From Desulfobacca sp. (lineage in GTDB: Bacteria > Desulfobacterota > Desulfobaccia > Desulfobaccales > Desulfobaccaceae): a DNA stretch of 64,000 nucleotides. Of this stretch, positions 8,002-17,633 are shown one piece after another; position 1 is the stretch's first letter; each line of letters opens with the position of its first letter. Location of the stretch: contig DYEV01000004.1 of the NCBI GenBank assembly GCA_020725545.1, forward strand, positions 25,362 to 89,361. The letters are read 5' to 3'. The notes below the pieces were generated by a model, which was not told the origin of the DNA, did no database searches, and worked only from the letters and a program-made list of their open reading frames with translations. Made by a program: the position numbers and the translations under genes.

Positions 8002-9468
8002 ATGATGCGTATCCTAGGAATGCAAACCTCGCCCTGGACGCTGGTGCTGCTGGCCGGCGATATCCTGGTGTCGCTGGCCGGGGCGGCAGTAGTCCTGGGG
8101 CTGTTGTCGGAGGCGGCCATGGTGCAGCCCTGGTGGCAGGCCCAGAACCTCTGCGCGGTATTGCAGCTGCTGGGCCTCCAGGTCCTGGTGCTCTATATTG
8201 CTGACCTCTACGACCAGTATCAGGATTATGCCTCGGCTCTGAACCTGAGCCGCCTGATTTTTGCCGCCTGGCTGGCCCTGGTGCTGGCCGTTCTGTATTT
8301 CCGTTATTTCTCCGGGCTCTATCTGGGCCGCCAGTTCCTGGAGTGGCAGGGGGTGGCCTTCGGGGTGGGCCTGGCCCTCTGGCGGGCCGGGTTCTCCGCC
8401 CTGGCCCTGCCCACCCGGCTGCGCCGGCGGCTCCTGATCATCGGCGCCGGCCAGGCCGGGCAGTGTCTGGCCGCGGCCCTGCACAGCCGGCCCAACAGCG
8501 GCTTTGAATTGGTGGGCTGGGTGGATGACGATCCCCAGAAGGCCGGGGCGGTGATTGTGGACCGGCCGGTGTTGGGGACCTCCCAGGAACTGCCGGCCCT
8601 CATTAAGGCTCAGGCCATTGACCTGGTGGTGCTGGCCATCACCCGGGACCGGTCGCCGGCCCTGCTCACCACCCTGTCTCGCCTGGCCTACAATTCGGTG
8701 CAGCTCATGGACATGCCGACGCTCTATGAGGCGGTGGCCGGCAAGATTCCGGTGGACCACATTTCCGAGGTCTGGTTGTTTCTCCATAGTGTGGGCACCC
8801 AGAAAAAGTACTACCGCAAATTCAAACGGCTGGTGGACCTGGGCTTGGCGGTGGCCCTGCTGCTGTTGACGCTGCCCCTCTTGCCGCTCATCGCCCTGGC
8901 CATCCGCCTGGACAGTCCGGGGCCGGTGTTGTTCCGACAGCAGCGGTTGGGGGAAAATAACCTGCCTTTTACCGTTTTCAAATTTCGCACTATGCAGCAT
9001 CAACCCCAGGAAAACCATGGCAGCTGGGCCCTGGCCGAGGATCCCCGGGTCACCCGGGTCGGGGGGGTGCTCCGTAAATTGCGCTTGGATGAGCTGCCCC
9101 AGTTGTTTAATATTTTGCGGGGGGAGATGAGCCTCATCGGTCCCCGGGCCGAATGGGACCGGTTTGCCAACGAAGCCTTGGAGCCGGTGGTGCGCTACCG
9201 GCCGGGGCGGCGGGCCACCGACCGGCCGGGCACCCTGGTGCCCTGTGGTTTTGAGGACCGCGTCCCTTTTTATGGGTTTCGGACGGTAATGCGGCCAGGA
9301 ATTACCGGCTGGGCCCAGGTCATGTTCCCCCTGGCCGGCTCTTCCCTGGCAGAACTAAAAGAAAAGTTGGAGTACGATCTCTATTACATCAAAAACATCA
9401 GCTTCTTTTTAGACATGGCCATTTTGCTGAAGACGATCCGCATTGTCCTCATCGGCCGGGGCAAGTAG
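8002..9468 (+). CDS. Priming sugar transferase (EpsB/TIGR03013-like)
   Basis: 488 residues. Initiates repeat-unit synthesis by transferring a sugar phosphate to undecaprenyl phosphate at the inner membrane. Four or five N-terminal membrane segments (residues about 10-130), a nucleotide-binding CoA-binding-like domain (LLIIGAGQAGQCL, about 150-260), a further membrane segment (about 280-305), and the C-terminal bacterial sugar transferase domain with PGPVLFRQQRLG, FKFRTM, LDELPQLFNILRGEMSLIGP and RPGITGWAQV. This is the architecture of the sugar transferase associated with exosortase loci. Odd: about 25 extra residues, rich in Arg and Pro, lie between the IGPR motif and RPGITGW. First gene of the long polysaccharide operon. 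Confidence 0.9.
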   Translation: MMRILGMQTSPWTLVLLAGDILVSLAGAAVVLGLLSEAAMVQPWWQAQNLCAVLQLLGLQVLVLYIADLYDQYQDYASALNLSRLIFAAWLALVLAVLYFRYFSGLYLGRQFLEWQGVAFGVGLALWRAGFSALALPTRLRRRLLIIGAGQAGQCLAAALHSRPNSGFELVGWVDDDPQKAGAVIVDRPVLGTSQELPALIKAQAIDLVVLAITRDRSPALLTTLSRLAYNSVQLMDMPTLYEAVAGKIPVDHISEVWLFLHSVGTQKKYYRKFKRLVDLGLAVALLLLTLPLLPLIALAIRLDSPGPVLFRQQRLGENNLPFTVFKFRTMQHQPQENHGSWALAEDPRVTRVGGVLRKLRLDELPQLFNILRGEMSLIGPRAEWDRFANEALEPVVRYRPGRRATDRPGTLVPCGFEDRVPFYGFRTVMRPGITGWAQVMFPLAGSSLAELKEKLEYDLYYIKNISFFLDMAILLKTIRIVLIGRGK

Positions 9469-9525
9469 GTGGGCGCGTCTTGCGGGGGAGCCGGGGGCGG
9501 TCTGCCTGAGCGGCCGGCAGGAGTT

Positions 9526-10272
9526 ATGAAAGTCAGCATCATCACAGCAGTTTACAACGGTGCGGCAACCATTGCCGAGTGCGTCCAAAGCGTCCTGGCG
9601 CAGACCTATCCACAGGTGGAGTACATTATAGTTGATGGAAATTCTACCGATAAGACTTTAGAGGTGATTGCGCCATACCGGCAGCGGGTGCAGCGGCTGC
9701 TGAGCGAACCGGATACCGGCGTCTATAATGCCTTGAACAAAGGCATCCGTTTGGCAACGGGTGATATTATTGGCATCTTGCACGCCGATGATGTATATTC
9801 TCATCAACAGGTCATTGCCAAAATGGTGGATTGTTTCCGGACGCACAACATTGACGCCTGCTATGCGGACCTGCAATATGTCGCCAAGACTGATCCTGAC
9901 CGGGTGATTCGGCAGTGGCGTGCCTCTCCCTATACCACAGGGAAATTTTATCAGGGCTGGATGCCACCCCACCCCACTTTGTTCGTGGCCCGCTGGGTGT
10001 ATGAACGGTATGGGGGGTTTAACGAAACCCTGCGCATTGCTGCGGATTATGAATTTATGCTGCGGGTGATGGAAAAATATCAGATAAAAACCTGGTATCT
10101 GCCAGAAGTGACGGTGAAAATGCGGGTCGGGGGGCTCAGCAACCGCAGCCTCAGGAATCTGCTGCAAAAGACCCGGGAGGATTACCAGGCCTGGCGCCTC
10201 AATGGCCTGCCGCGGAAATGGTCCACGATTCCCTGGAAAAATCTCTCCAAGATTGGCCAATTCTTTGGTTAA
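9526..10272 (+). CDS. Glycosyltransferase family 2
   Basis: 248 residues from the ATG at 9526, preceded by AGGAG; the frame extends upstream to a GTG at 9469, but MKVSIITAVYNGAATIAECV is the classical GT2 beginning. Seen: GT-A fold N-terminus, IIVDGNSTDKTLEVI, and the metal-binding DxD region HADDVY, followed by MPPHPTLFVAR and GGFNETLRIAADYEFMLRV. This arrangement is that of WcaA/EpsE-like transferases that add a sugar from a nucleotide donor to the lipid-linked repeat unit on the cytoplasmic face. Donor and linkage cannot be read. Lies directly behind the priming transferase. Confidence 0.88.
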   Translation: MKVSIITAVYNGAATIAECVQSVLAQTYPQVEYIIVDGNSTDKTLEVIAPYRQRVQRLLSEPDTGVYNALNKGIRLATGDIIGILHADDVYSHQQVIAKMVDCFRTHNIDACYADLQYVAKTDPDRVIRQWRASPYTTGKFYQGWMPPHPTLFVARWVYERYGGFNETLRIAADYEFMLRVMEKYQIKTWYLPEVTVKMRVGGLSNRSLRNLLQKTREDYQAWRLNGLPRKWSTIPWKNLSKIGQFFG

Positions 10273-10490
10273 GATTCGGCCCTATCAGAGAGTTCGGAGA
10301 AAAAATGGCCGGCGGGGCAAAGACTTGTTCAAAAATCTTATCATTTTGTTCAGATAACTGAACAGGGCCGCCGTGGCCAGGATTGAGAAAGTGGTAACTT
10401 GTTGTGAGTTCAGGATAAACGGTTACAGATAAATTTGGCCTGGTCCTTGCAAACATTGCAACCGAAACTTCCTGTTTATTAGAGAAGCAG
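10273..10490. other. Intergenic region ahead of the chain-length gene
   Basis: 218 bp break in the otherwise tightly packed operon. It carries a sigma-54-like site at 10436-10450, suggesting an internal promoter for the chain-length/kinase/exosortase block. Confidence 0.5.
10436..10450 (+). promoter_or_regulatory. Candidate sigma-54 promoter upstream of the chain-length gene
   Basis: TGGC-CTG-GTCC-TTGC: exact -24 TGGC and -12 TTGC with the required seven-base gap, 40 bp before the ATG at 10491. Confidence 0.6.
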
Positions 10491-12260
10491 ATGGAATATC
10501 AAAATACGGCCGTTCAGGCCAGCACCCCCAATAATCTTCAGTATTTTCTCGAGTTGTGGCGGTTCCGCAAGTGGTATTTTCTCATCCCGGCCGTCCTGAT
10601 CATGGCGGTGGCCTTTACCTTGGCCTACAAGTTGCCGGCCGTGTATCAGTCCAGTGCCACGATCCTGATCGAGGAGCAGCAGATTCCGCCGGATTTCGTG
10701 CGCTCTTTGATCACCGGCTATGCTGATCAGCATATCCAGGCCCTGACGCAGCAGATTTTGTCCCGGACGAAATTATGGGAGATTATCCAGGAATTTAACC
10801 TCTATGCTGACTTGCGCCAGAAATATACCCAAGAAGAGCTCATTGATCGGATGCGCAAAAGCATCAGATTGGAGACGGTCAGTGCCGAAATGGGCGGCGG
10901 CCGCGGCCGCGCCAAACAGGAGGGCATGGCCATCGCCTTTAAAATCTCCTATCAGGGGGAAGATCCCGGCACGCTCCAGAAGGTGGTGGGGAAATTGACG
11001 TCCCTTTATCTGGAGCAGAACCTCAAGCATCGGGAGGCCCAGGCGCAGACGACCACCAAATTTCTGGAGGCCGAACTGACCGGCTTGAAGGAGCGGCTGC
11101 TGGTCTTGGGACAGCAGATCGCCGCCTTTAAGGAGAAGCACGAGGGGCTGCTGCCGGAAATGCAGCAGTACAATCAGGCCCAGGCTGAGAAAATTGAAAG
11201 CGACTTAAAGAGCCTGGACAACAGTATCAAGGCCTATGAAAATCAGAAGACTTACCTAGAGGCGATGTTGGAACTGGCCCGCGCCGGCGGCGTGGCCGAA
11301 GGGAGAGCTGGCGAGACCGGCATCAGCCCCCGGGCCCGTCTCCAGGCCCTGGAGATCCTGCTGGCGGATTTGCGGGCCAAATTCTCCGAGGATCATCCGG
11401 ATATTCAGAAGGCCCTGCGGGAGAAGGCCCAGCTGGAGAAAAGAACCGGGCCATTAGGGGAGAGTGGCGGCCTGCGGACCCAGAGATTAACGGCCCTGGA
11501 GGCGGAGTTGGCCCAAAAGCTGGGGATGTATGCCCCCGACCACCCCGAGGTGCGCAAGCTCCAGAAGGAGATCGCCGCCCTGAAAGGCGCGGGCGACAAA
11601 AAGCCTGACCTGACCGAGGGCCGGTGGGCGGTCAGTTCGGCCGAGGTCAATATTCTCTCCCAGATCCAGATAATCAATAATGACATCGCCACGGCCCGGG
11701 CCAACCGGCTGAATCTGGAGGCCAAATTAAAGGAATACCGCCGCCGTCTGGAAGCAGCCCCCAAAGTGGAACAGGACTATCTGGCCCTGCAGCGGGACTA
11801 TCAGAATACCCATATCAAGCATCAGGATGTCATGAACAAGTTGATGGAGGCTCGCATTTCCGAAGGCATGGAAGAGCACCAGAAGGGCGGCAAATTTACC
11901 ATCATTGATGCCGCCTACCTGCCAGATGTGCCCATCAAACCTAACCGCAAACTCATTGTCATGCTGGGTTTGCTCTTCGGTCTGGGGGGCGGCCTGGCGG
12001 CCATGATCTGGGCCGAAAATACCGATCACTCCATTAAACGGCCCGAGGACCTGGCCCACCTCACCGAGATGCCACCGTTGGGGATCATCCCGCGTATCGT
12101 GACACCCTTCGATACCGCGGCCAAAAAACGGCGCCGCCGTCTGCTGGCCGGTATCACCGCGGCCTCCCTGGTGGTGGGCGTGTGCATGTTTCATTTCTTT
12201 TACATGGACCTCTATCTGGTAGTCAATCGCCTCCTAAAATTAATTGAAAAATATTCTTAA
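10491..12260 (+). CDS. Polysaccharide chain-length determinant (GumC/Wzc-like)
   Basis: 589 residues. Inner-membrane polysaccharide copolymerase that sets chain length and links polymerisation to export. Seen: Wzz domain at the N-terminus with first membrane segment (WYFLIPAVLIMAVAFTLAY, about 29-47), a long periplasmic coiled-coil region (about 180-430) with repeated charged heptads, the GNVR-like segment DYQNTHIKHQDVMNKLMEAR, the PxxP-type region PDVPIKPNRKL, and membrane segments near residues 487-503 and 550-575. Length and layout match the chain-length proteins of exosortase-associated loci. The kinase domain is not fused but encoded by the next gene, whose ATG overlaps this stop codon (TAATG). 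A sigma-54-like site precedes it. Confidence 0.9.
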   Translation: MEYQNTAVQASTPNNLQYFLELWRFRKWYFLIPAVLIMAVAFTLAYKLPAVYQSSATILIEEQQIPPDFVRSLITGYADQHIQALTQQILSRTKLWEIIQEFNLYADLRQKYTQEELIDRMRKSIRLETVSAEMGGGRGRAKQEGMAIAFKISYQGEDPGTLQKVVGKLTSLYLEQNLKHREAQAQTTTKFLEAELTGLKERLLVLGQQIAAFKEKHEGLLPEMQQYNQAQAEKIESDLKSLDNSIKAYENQKTYLEAMLELARAGGVAEGRAGETGISPRARLQALEILLADLRAKFSEDHPDIQKALREKAQLEKRTGPLGESGGLRTQRLTALEAELAQKLGMYAPDHPEVRKLQKEIAALKGAGDKKPDLTEGRWAVSSAEVNILSQIQIINNDIATARANRLNLEAKLKEYRRRLEAAPKVEQDYLALQRDYQNTHIKHQDVMNKLMEARISEGMEEHQKGGKFTIIDAAYLPDVPIKPNRKLIVMLGLLFGLGGGLAAMIWAENTDHSIKRPEDLAHLTEMPPLGIIPRIVTPFDTAAKKRRRRLLAGITAASLVVGVCMFHFFYMDLYLVVNRLLKLIEKYS

Positions 12261-13180
12261 TGCCAAGGAAAATCGGTGACGGCGAGATTTTGTCAAGAAA
12301 GCTTGGGACCATGGGAATAGCGCTCGACTCCTGGAATTGGCTGAAAGGCTTGCCAGCCAAGCTGAAGGCAAGTCTAGCGGGTGGCAGCCAGCACGAGGCG
12401 GCCACGGGGCAGACGCTGCCCAAACCGCCGGCGCAGCGGATTGCTTATACCGCTACCCGGGTCATGCCGGTTGATATCGCCGCTTTGACCTATAATCGGG
12501 TCCTGACCGGCGAAGTGACCCCGGCGATCGCGGAGAACTATAAACTCCTTCGCACCCAAATCCTGCAGAAAACCAGAGCGGCAAAACGCAACGTCCTCAT
12601 GTTTGTCAGCCCCTTGCCCGGCGACGGCAAGACCTTGACGGCCATCAATCTGGCCATCAGTCTGAGCCAGGACGTGGCGCCCACCGTCCTGCTGGTTGAT
12701 CTGGATCTGCGGGCGCCGTCGGTGCACCGCTATTTCGGTCTCCCCGGCGACCGGGGGCTGGTGGATTATCTGGAGAATGGCGTAGACCTGGCAGAATTAT
12801 TGATACATCCCCAGGGATTTGATAAATTGGTAATACTACCGGCCGGCCGGCCGACGCCCTGGGCCGCGGAATTCATCCGCTCCCCCCGCATGCAGGCCCT
12901 GGTGCAGGAATTAAAAGAACGCTATCCCGACCGCTATGTCCTGTTTGATCTGCCGCCCCTGTTGTCTTATGCCGATGCCCTGGCCTTTGCGCCGCTGAGC
13001 GACGGCATTATCATGGTCGTCAAAGCCCGGCAGACCTCCCGGGAGGATCTGATGCGTTGCCAGGAAATGCTGCGGGATTTTCCCATCCTGGGCTATGTCT
13101 TAAATGAAGTCGATTTTGTGAAGGAAGATCGCTACTATCGGCGCAACGGCCGACCTGGCCAGAAGCAGGGTTTCTATTAA
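12260..13180 (+). CDS. Tyrosine autokinase of the polysaccharide locus
   Basis: 306 residues, BY-kinase of the CpsD/EpsG type that works with the chain-length protein just upstream and cycles through autophosphorylation to control polymer length. Seen: Walker A-like PLPGDGKTLTAINLAISL, the Walker A' stretch VLLVDLDLRAPSVHRYFGL, Walker B YVLFDLPPLL, and ILGYVLNEV. The C-terminus YYRRNGRPGQKQGFY carries a short tyrosine cluster suited to autophosphorylation. About 70 N-terminal residues before the kinase domain look like a flexible linker with an EYKLLRTQI-like interaction helix (AENYKLLRTQILQ). Translation is coupled to the upstream gene by a TAATG overlap. Confident on family, less on the true start. 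Confidence 0.88.
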   Translation: MPRKIGDGEILSRKLGTMGIALDSWNWLKGLPAKLKASLAGGSQHEAATGQTLPKPPAQRIAYTATRVMPVDIAALTYNRVLTGEVTPAIAENYKLLRTQILQKTRAAKRNVLMFVSPLPGDGKTLTAINLAISLSQDVAPTVLLVDLDLRAPSVHRYFGLPGDRGLVDYLENGVDLAELLIHPQGFDKLVILPAGRPTPWAAEFIRSPRMQALVQELKERYPDRYVLFDLPPLLSYADALAFAPLSDGIIMVVKARQTSREDLMRCQEMLRDFPILGYVLNEVDFVKEDRYYRRNGRPGQKQGFY

Positions 13181-13269
13181 GACCGGCCGCGCTGAGCCCT
13201 GGATCAGCGTGGCGTCCTCTGGCAGGATAACCGGCCGGGGTAACGCCGCCACAAGAGCAAACAAGGGAA

Positions 13270-14835
13270 ATGTCACAAGAAAAAGCGCTTAACAATCAGA
13301 CCTTGTTCCCTCCGCAGAAAACCTCTTCGTATCTGCGCCTCGGGTTGGCATTGGCCCTAATCGCCGCCCTGCTCTGGTTCTATTGGCCAGTGCTCGTCAA
13401 ATGGGCCGTGGTGGTCTATGAGGATGAGAATTACTCCTTCGGCCTCCTCATCCCGTTCGTCATTGCCTTCATCGTCTACCGCAAGTGGCCGGAGCTCCGC
13501 CAGCTCCCCTGGGAATCTTCCTGGCTGGGACTGCCCTGTCTGATTTTAGGGCTGGCGGTCTACGTTTATGGTACTATCGTTGACCTGAAATTCATCCAGA
13601 TCCTCTCCTTCTGGATTATGGTCCTGGGGTTGTTATTCCTGCAGGGTGGCTGGCAGCTGGTCCAGCTCCTGAGTTTCCCCCTCTTTCTGCTCCTCATCAG
13701 CATTCCCCTGCCCAAACTGGTGATCAACTATTTCACCTTCCGGCTGCAGCTCCTCTCTTCCCAGATAACTGCCGAAGTGCTCCGGCTCCTGGGGTTCACC
13801 ATCTTTTTGCAGGGGAACGTCATTGACCTGGGCGGTCGGCAGCTGCAGGTGGCCGAAGCCTGCAGCGGCCTGGGCTATATTGTTAATGCCCTGGTCCTGG
13901 GCATCGTTTTCTGTTACTTTTTTCAGCGGCAGGCCTGGCGGGTGGCGGTGCTGCTGCTTTCCTTAATACCCGCGGCGATTTTTGCCAATGTCCTGCGCCT
14001 GGTGAGCATCGCCTATTTCCCGTTCATGCAGGAAGGCTTCTGGCACATGAGCCTGGGCCTGAGCATCTTTATTGTGGGTTTCGATTATCTGCGCCTGATT
14101 AATTGGCTGCTGAATAAATTTGCCCCGCCGGCGCCCCCGGCCGCGGCCAGGCCAGCCCCCGCCGTCGCCGCGGCAAACCCCGGACCAGGAGGGCGCGCCT
14201 CCGTTTACGTCATCAATCTTCTTGGCCTAGCCTTCCTGCTGGCCGCCTACCCCATCTCCCTGGCCTATACCCAAACTCCCCCCGTTCCCCTGTTGCAGAG
14301 TTTTGACAACTTTCCCATGGAGATTGACGGGTGGGTAGGGAAGCGGACATTTCTGGAAGACGTAAATGTCTTGGATAGATTAGAGGCCGACGAATACATT
14401 CAGGCCGAGTTCACCAATGCCAAGGGCGAAAGGATAAATCTGTGGATAACCTACCATGCCAATCAGGTGCGGGGCATGAACAAATATATGCATTCTCCCC
14501 AATATTGTATGCCAGGGGCAGGCTGGAAGATCATCCATACCGAAGAAATTACCCTGGCGCCGGGGCGAGTAGCCCGTTATAGTATTTTTGAGAAAAATCA
14601 ATTCCGTCTCGGGGTATTGTATTGGTATCTTTACGGCGGCAAATGGCTTAGCACCGATTACCAGTTATTACGCATGTATATTGGGCTGGACAGTATGTGG
14701 CGGGGTGAGAATTTTGGCGCCCTTATTCAGTTTAGCACCCCCATAACGAGCCATGATCAAGATGTTAAAAAGAAACTGGTGGCCTTTGCAGATCTGATAA
14801 TTCCACTGTTGCCCGGCTTTATTCCTAACTTATGA
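13270..14835 (+). CDS. xrtD: Exosortase XrtD fused to EpsI domain
   Basis: 521 residues. Integral-membrane transpeptidase-like enzyme that recognises and cleaves VPLPA-CTERM signals. N-terminal exosortase domain (about 25-290) with eight or so membrane segments and the three conserved catalytic residues: Cys198 in AEACSGLGY, Arg243 in FANVLRL and His259 in FWHMSLGL. A Pro/Ala-rich linker (about 290-320) leads to a membrane segment and a C-terminal EpsI domain with DNFPMEIDGWVG, YHANQVRGMNKYMHSPQYCM and a Tyr-rich tail. Such fusions are the mark of the VPLPA-specific class XrtD. Its predicted substrates in this window are the proteins at 2375, 3544, 4458, 6434 and, with weaker signals, 5505 and 45902. 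Sits between the autokinase and a methyltransferase in the operon. Confidence 0.92.
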   Translation: MSQEKALNNQTLFPPQKTSSYLRLGLALALIAALLWFYWPVLVKWAVVVYEDENYSFGLLIPFVIAFIVYRKWPELRQLPWESSWLGLPCLILGLAVYVYGTIVDLKFIQILSFWIMVLGLLFLQGGWQLVQLLSFPLFLLLISIPLPKLVINYFTFRLQLLSSQITAEVLRLLGFTIFLQGNVIDLGGRQLQVAEACSGLGYIVNALVLGIVFCYFFQRQAWRVAVLLLSLIPAAIFANVLRLVSIAYFPFMQEGFWHMSLGLSIFIVGFDYLRLINWLLNKFAPPAPPAAARPAPAVAAANPGPGGRASVYVINLLGLAFLLAAYPISLAYTQTPPVPLLQSFDNFPMEIDGWVGKRTFLEDVNVLDRLEADEYIQAEFTNAKGERINLWITYHANQVRGMNKYMHSPQYCMPGAGWKIIHTEEITLAPGRVARYSIFEKNQFRLGVLYWYLYGGKWLSTDYQLLRMYIGLDSMWRGENFGALIQFSTPITSHDQDVKKKLVAFADLIIPLLPGFIPNL

Positions 14836-15557
14836 ATTTTTCAGGAATACCATTACAATCCTTCTTCGGGAAAATCCTCAGATTTCCCCTGCAGTTTTTG
14901 CCCGAGGGGTTGGTTGTCCCCATTATTCAGGGGAAACTGCGAGGGTATAGATGGCTGCCCGAGTCATCCAATCATGGCTGCTGGTTAGGAAGCTATGAAT
15001 ACGCCAAGATAAATCTCTTTGAAAAAATGGTGGCCCCGGGGAGCACGGTTTATGACATCGGCGCCCATGTCGGTTACTATACCCTCATGGCTTCGGTCCT
15101 GGTGGGGCCGACCGGTAAGGTTTACGCCTTCGAACCTTTGCCCAGAAATCTGCATTATTTAAGGAAACATCTGTCATTGAATAAGATCCAAAATGTTCAG
15201 GTGATAGCCGGGGCGGTTTCGGATACCGATGGCACGCTCAGGTTTCAGGAGGGCGGCGACAGCTCCACCGGCCGTCTCTCCGAAGCAGGGGATATTGTCG
15301 TGGCAACGTATCGCCTGGATAACTTCGTAAAAGAAAAGAATCTCCCTCTCCCTGATTATCTCAAAATCGATGTTGAAGGCGCCGAATTAAAAGTATTACA
15401 GGGAAGCCGGAATATTCTTCGGCAGCGGCATCCGGTCATTTTTTTGGCCACCCATGGGGAGGACATTCATAAGGAATGTTGTGCTTTCCTAACCTCATGC
15501 GGATACACTATCCGTCCCATTGCCGACTACGCTGACGAGGTGTTGGCGTTCGTTTAG
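14832..15557 (+). CDS. FkbM-family methyltransferase
   Basis: 241 residues; its ATG overlaps the stop of the exosortase gene by 4 bp, so translation is coupled. SAM-binding motif [19 protein letters not shown], motif [20 protein letters not shown], and the FkbM-typical [19 protein letters not shown] followed by [10 protein letters not shown]. FkbM enzymes O-methylate sugars or polyketides; in a polysaccharide locus a sugar hydroxyl is the probable acceptor. No membrane segment. Confident on family; substrate unknown. Confidence 0.88.
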   Translation: MNFSGIPLQSFFGKILRFPLQFLPEGLVVPIIQGKLRGYRWLPESSNHGCWLGSYEYAKINLFEKMVAPGSTVYDIGAHVGYYTLMASVLVGPTGKVYAFEPLPRNLHYLRKHLSLNKIQNVQVIAGAVSDTDGTLRFQEGGDSSTGRLSEAGDIVVATYRLDNFVKEKNLPLPDYLKIDVEGAELKVLQGSRNILRQRHPVIFLATHGEDIHKECCAFLTSCGYTIRPIADYADEVLAFV

Positions 15558-15594
15558 CAGCGGCACCTTTTTTGTTGGGAGACAGACAAAAACC

Positions 15595-16647
15595 ATGCAA
15601 CGGGCCCTTATTACTGGCATCACCGGGCAGGACGGCAGTTATCTGGCCGAATTGTTGTTGGCCAAGGGGTACGAAGTGCACGGGCTCATCCGCCGGGCCA
15701 GCACCTTTAATACCGGCCGCATCGAACACCTTTATGTTGATCCCCATGAGGCGGGGGTCAGACTCTTCTTGCATTACGGCGACCTGAGCGACGCCGGCCA
15801 GCTCACCAATCTGATCTATAATATTCAGCCGGAGGAGATCTACCATCTGGCGGCCCAAAGCCACGTCAAGGTCAGCTTTGACATGCCCGAATATACCGGC
15901 GATATTACCGGTCTGGGCGTCACCCGGCTGCTGGAGGCCGTCCGCCGCAGCGGCATCACCACCCGCTTCTACCAAGCCTCCTCCAGCGAGCTTTTCGGCA
16001 GCGCGCCGCCGCCCCAGAACGAAGATACTCCCATGCTGCCCCGCAGCCCCTATGCCGCGGCCAAGCTTTACGGCTTCTGGATGGTGCGCAATTATCGGGA
16101 AGCCTACAACATGTTTGCTGTCAATGGCATCCTCTTTAACCACGAGTCCCCCCGCCGGGGCGAAACCTTTGTCACCCGCAAGATCACCCGGGCAGTGGCC
16201 CGCATCAAGCTGGGGTTACAGGAGAAACTCTATCTGGGCAACCTGGAGGCCCGCCGGGACTGGGGCTATGCCCCGGAATACGTCGAGGCCATGTGGGTCA
16301 TGCTCCAGCAGGAGCAGCCGCAGGATTTTGTCATTGCCACCGGCGAGGCCCACAGCGTCCGAGAGTTCGTGGAGCAGGCCTTTGCCTACCTTGATCTGGA
16401 TTGGCAGCGTCATGTGGAGATCGATCCCCGTTATTTTCGGCCTACGGAAGTGGAGATGCTCCGGGGGGATGCCAGCCGGGCCAAAAAAATCCTGGGCTGG
16501 GAGCCCAAGGTCAGCTTTGCCAAACTGGTCCGGCTCATGGTGGACGCCGATCTGGAGGCCCTGCTCCAGGCCCGCCAATGCCAGGACCTGATCCGGCAGA
16601 TGGCCATCAGAAACGACGTATCTATAGGGCAAAAATTTAATCAATAA
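15595..16647 (+). CDS. gmd: GDP-mannose 4,6-dehydratase
   Basis: 350 residues from the ATG at 15595, preceded by GGGAGA; the frame is open 25 codons further upstream without resemblance. Converts GDP-D-mannose to GDP-4-keto-6-deoxy-D-mannose. Seen: Rossmann start [34 protein letters not shown], the active-site SDR pair in [14 protein letters not shown], the Gmd-specific [18 protein letters not shown], and [20 protein letters not shown]. Length is normal. Next gene is fcl, giving GDP-L-fucose; manB and manC at 33-36 kb supply GDP-mannose. Confidence 0.95.
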   Translation: MQRALITGITGQDGSYLAELLLAKGYEVHGLIRRASTFNTGRIEHLYVDPHEAGVRLFLHYGDLSDAGQLTNLIYNIQPEEIYHLAAQSHVKVSFDMPEYTGDITGLGVTRLLEAVRRSGITTRFYQASSSELFGSAPPPQNEDTPMLPRSPYAAAKLYGFWMVRNYREAYNMFAVNGILFNHESPRRGETFVTRKITRAVARIKLGLQEKLYLGNLEARRDWGYAPEYVEAMWVMLQQEQPQDFVIATGEAHSVREFVEQAFAYLDLDWQRHVEIDPRYFRPTEVEMLRGDASRAKKILGWEPKVSFAKLVRLMVDADLEALLQARQCQDLIRQMAIRNDVSIGQKFNQ

Positions 16648-16654
16648 AGGTACT

Positions 16655-17587
16655 ATGGAAAAAGACGCCAAAATCTACGTGGCCGGACATCGGGGACTGG
16701 TGGGCAGTGCCCTGGTGCGGGCCCTCAGCGCCGCTGGCTACACCAACCTGGTCACCCGCCCCCACCAGGAACTGGACCTGACCCAGCAGGCGGCGGTGGC
16801 AGCCTTTTTCCAACAAGAACGCCCCCACTACGTCTTTTTGGCCGCGGCGAGGGTCGGCGGCATCTGGGCCAACCAGACCTACCCCGCCGAGTTCATCTAT
16901 CAGAACCTGATGATCCAGACCAACGTCATCCACCAGGCCTACGTCAGCGGCGTCAAGAAACTTCTGTTTCTGGGGAGTTCCTGCATCTATCCCAAACACT
17001 GCCCCCAGCCCATGAAAGAAGAATATCTCCTGGACGGCAAGCTGGAGCCCACCAACGAGCCCTATGCGGTAGCCAAGATCGCCGGGATCAAGATGTGCCA
17101 GGCCTATAACCGCCAGTACGGCACCTGCTTCATTGCGGCCATGCCCACCAATCTCTATGGCCTGGGCGATAACTTTGATCCCCTGCAGTCCCACGTCATC
17201 CCGGCCCTGATCCGCAAATTCCACGAGGCCAAGGTCAACGCCGCCCCGGAGGTGACCCTCTGGGGGACCGGCACGCCCCGCCGGGAATTCCTTTACGTGG
17301 ACGACTTGGCCGACGCCTGCCTCTTCCTGATGGAGCACTATCACGACGGTGAGATCATCAACATCGGCACCGGCCAGGACCTGACCATCAGGGAACTGGC
17401 CGAGCTCATCGCCGGGGTGGTGGACTACCAGGGCCGGATTACCTTCGACCCCTCCTACCCCGACGGCACCCCGCAGAAATTGCTGGATGTTGCGAAACTG
17501 CATGGACTCGGCTGGCAGGCCCGAACAACCCTGGAAGATGGTTTGATAAGCACCATAAGATGGTTCAACGCTCTAAAGCCGCAGTAA
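16655..17587 (+). CDS. fcl: GDP-L-fucose synthase
   Basis: 310 residues. Epimerises and reduces GDP-4-keto-6-deoxymannose to GDP-L-fucose with NADPH. Seen: [16 protein letters not shown], the catalytic Ser/Cys stretch [11 protein letters not shown], the YxxxK pair in [19 protein letters not shown], then MPTNLYG and [17 protein letters not shown], all diagnostic of Fcl/WcaG. It begins 7 bp behind gmd. Together they predict fucose, or a fucose derivative, in the exopolysaccharide. Confidence 0.95.
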   Translation: MEKDAKIYVAGHRGLVGSALVRALSAAGYTNLVTRPHQELDLTQQAAVAAFFQQERPHYVFLAAARVGGIWANQTYPAEFIYQNLMIQTNVIHQAYVSGVKKLLFLGSSCIYPKHCPQPMKEEYLLDGKLEPTNEPYAVAKIAGIKMCQAYNRQYGTCFIAAMPTNLYGLGDNFDPLQSHVIPALIRKFHEAKVNAAPEVTLWGTGTPRREFLYVDDLADACLFLMEHYHDGEIINIGTGQDLTIRELAELIAGVVDYQGRITFDPSYPDGTPQKLLDVAKLHGLGWQARTTLEDGLISTIRWFNALKPQ

Positions 17588-17633
17588 TTCTTGGAACCGT
17601 TTAGGCGTCGATCAGGCAACTGGAAGGAAGAGC

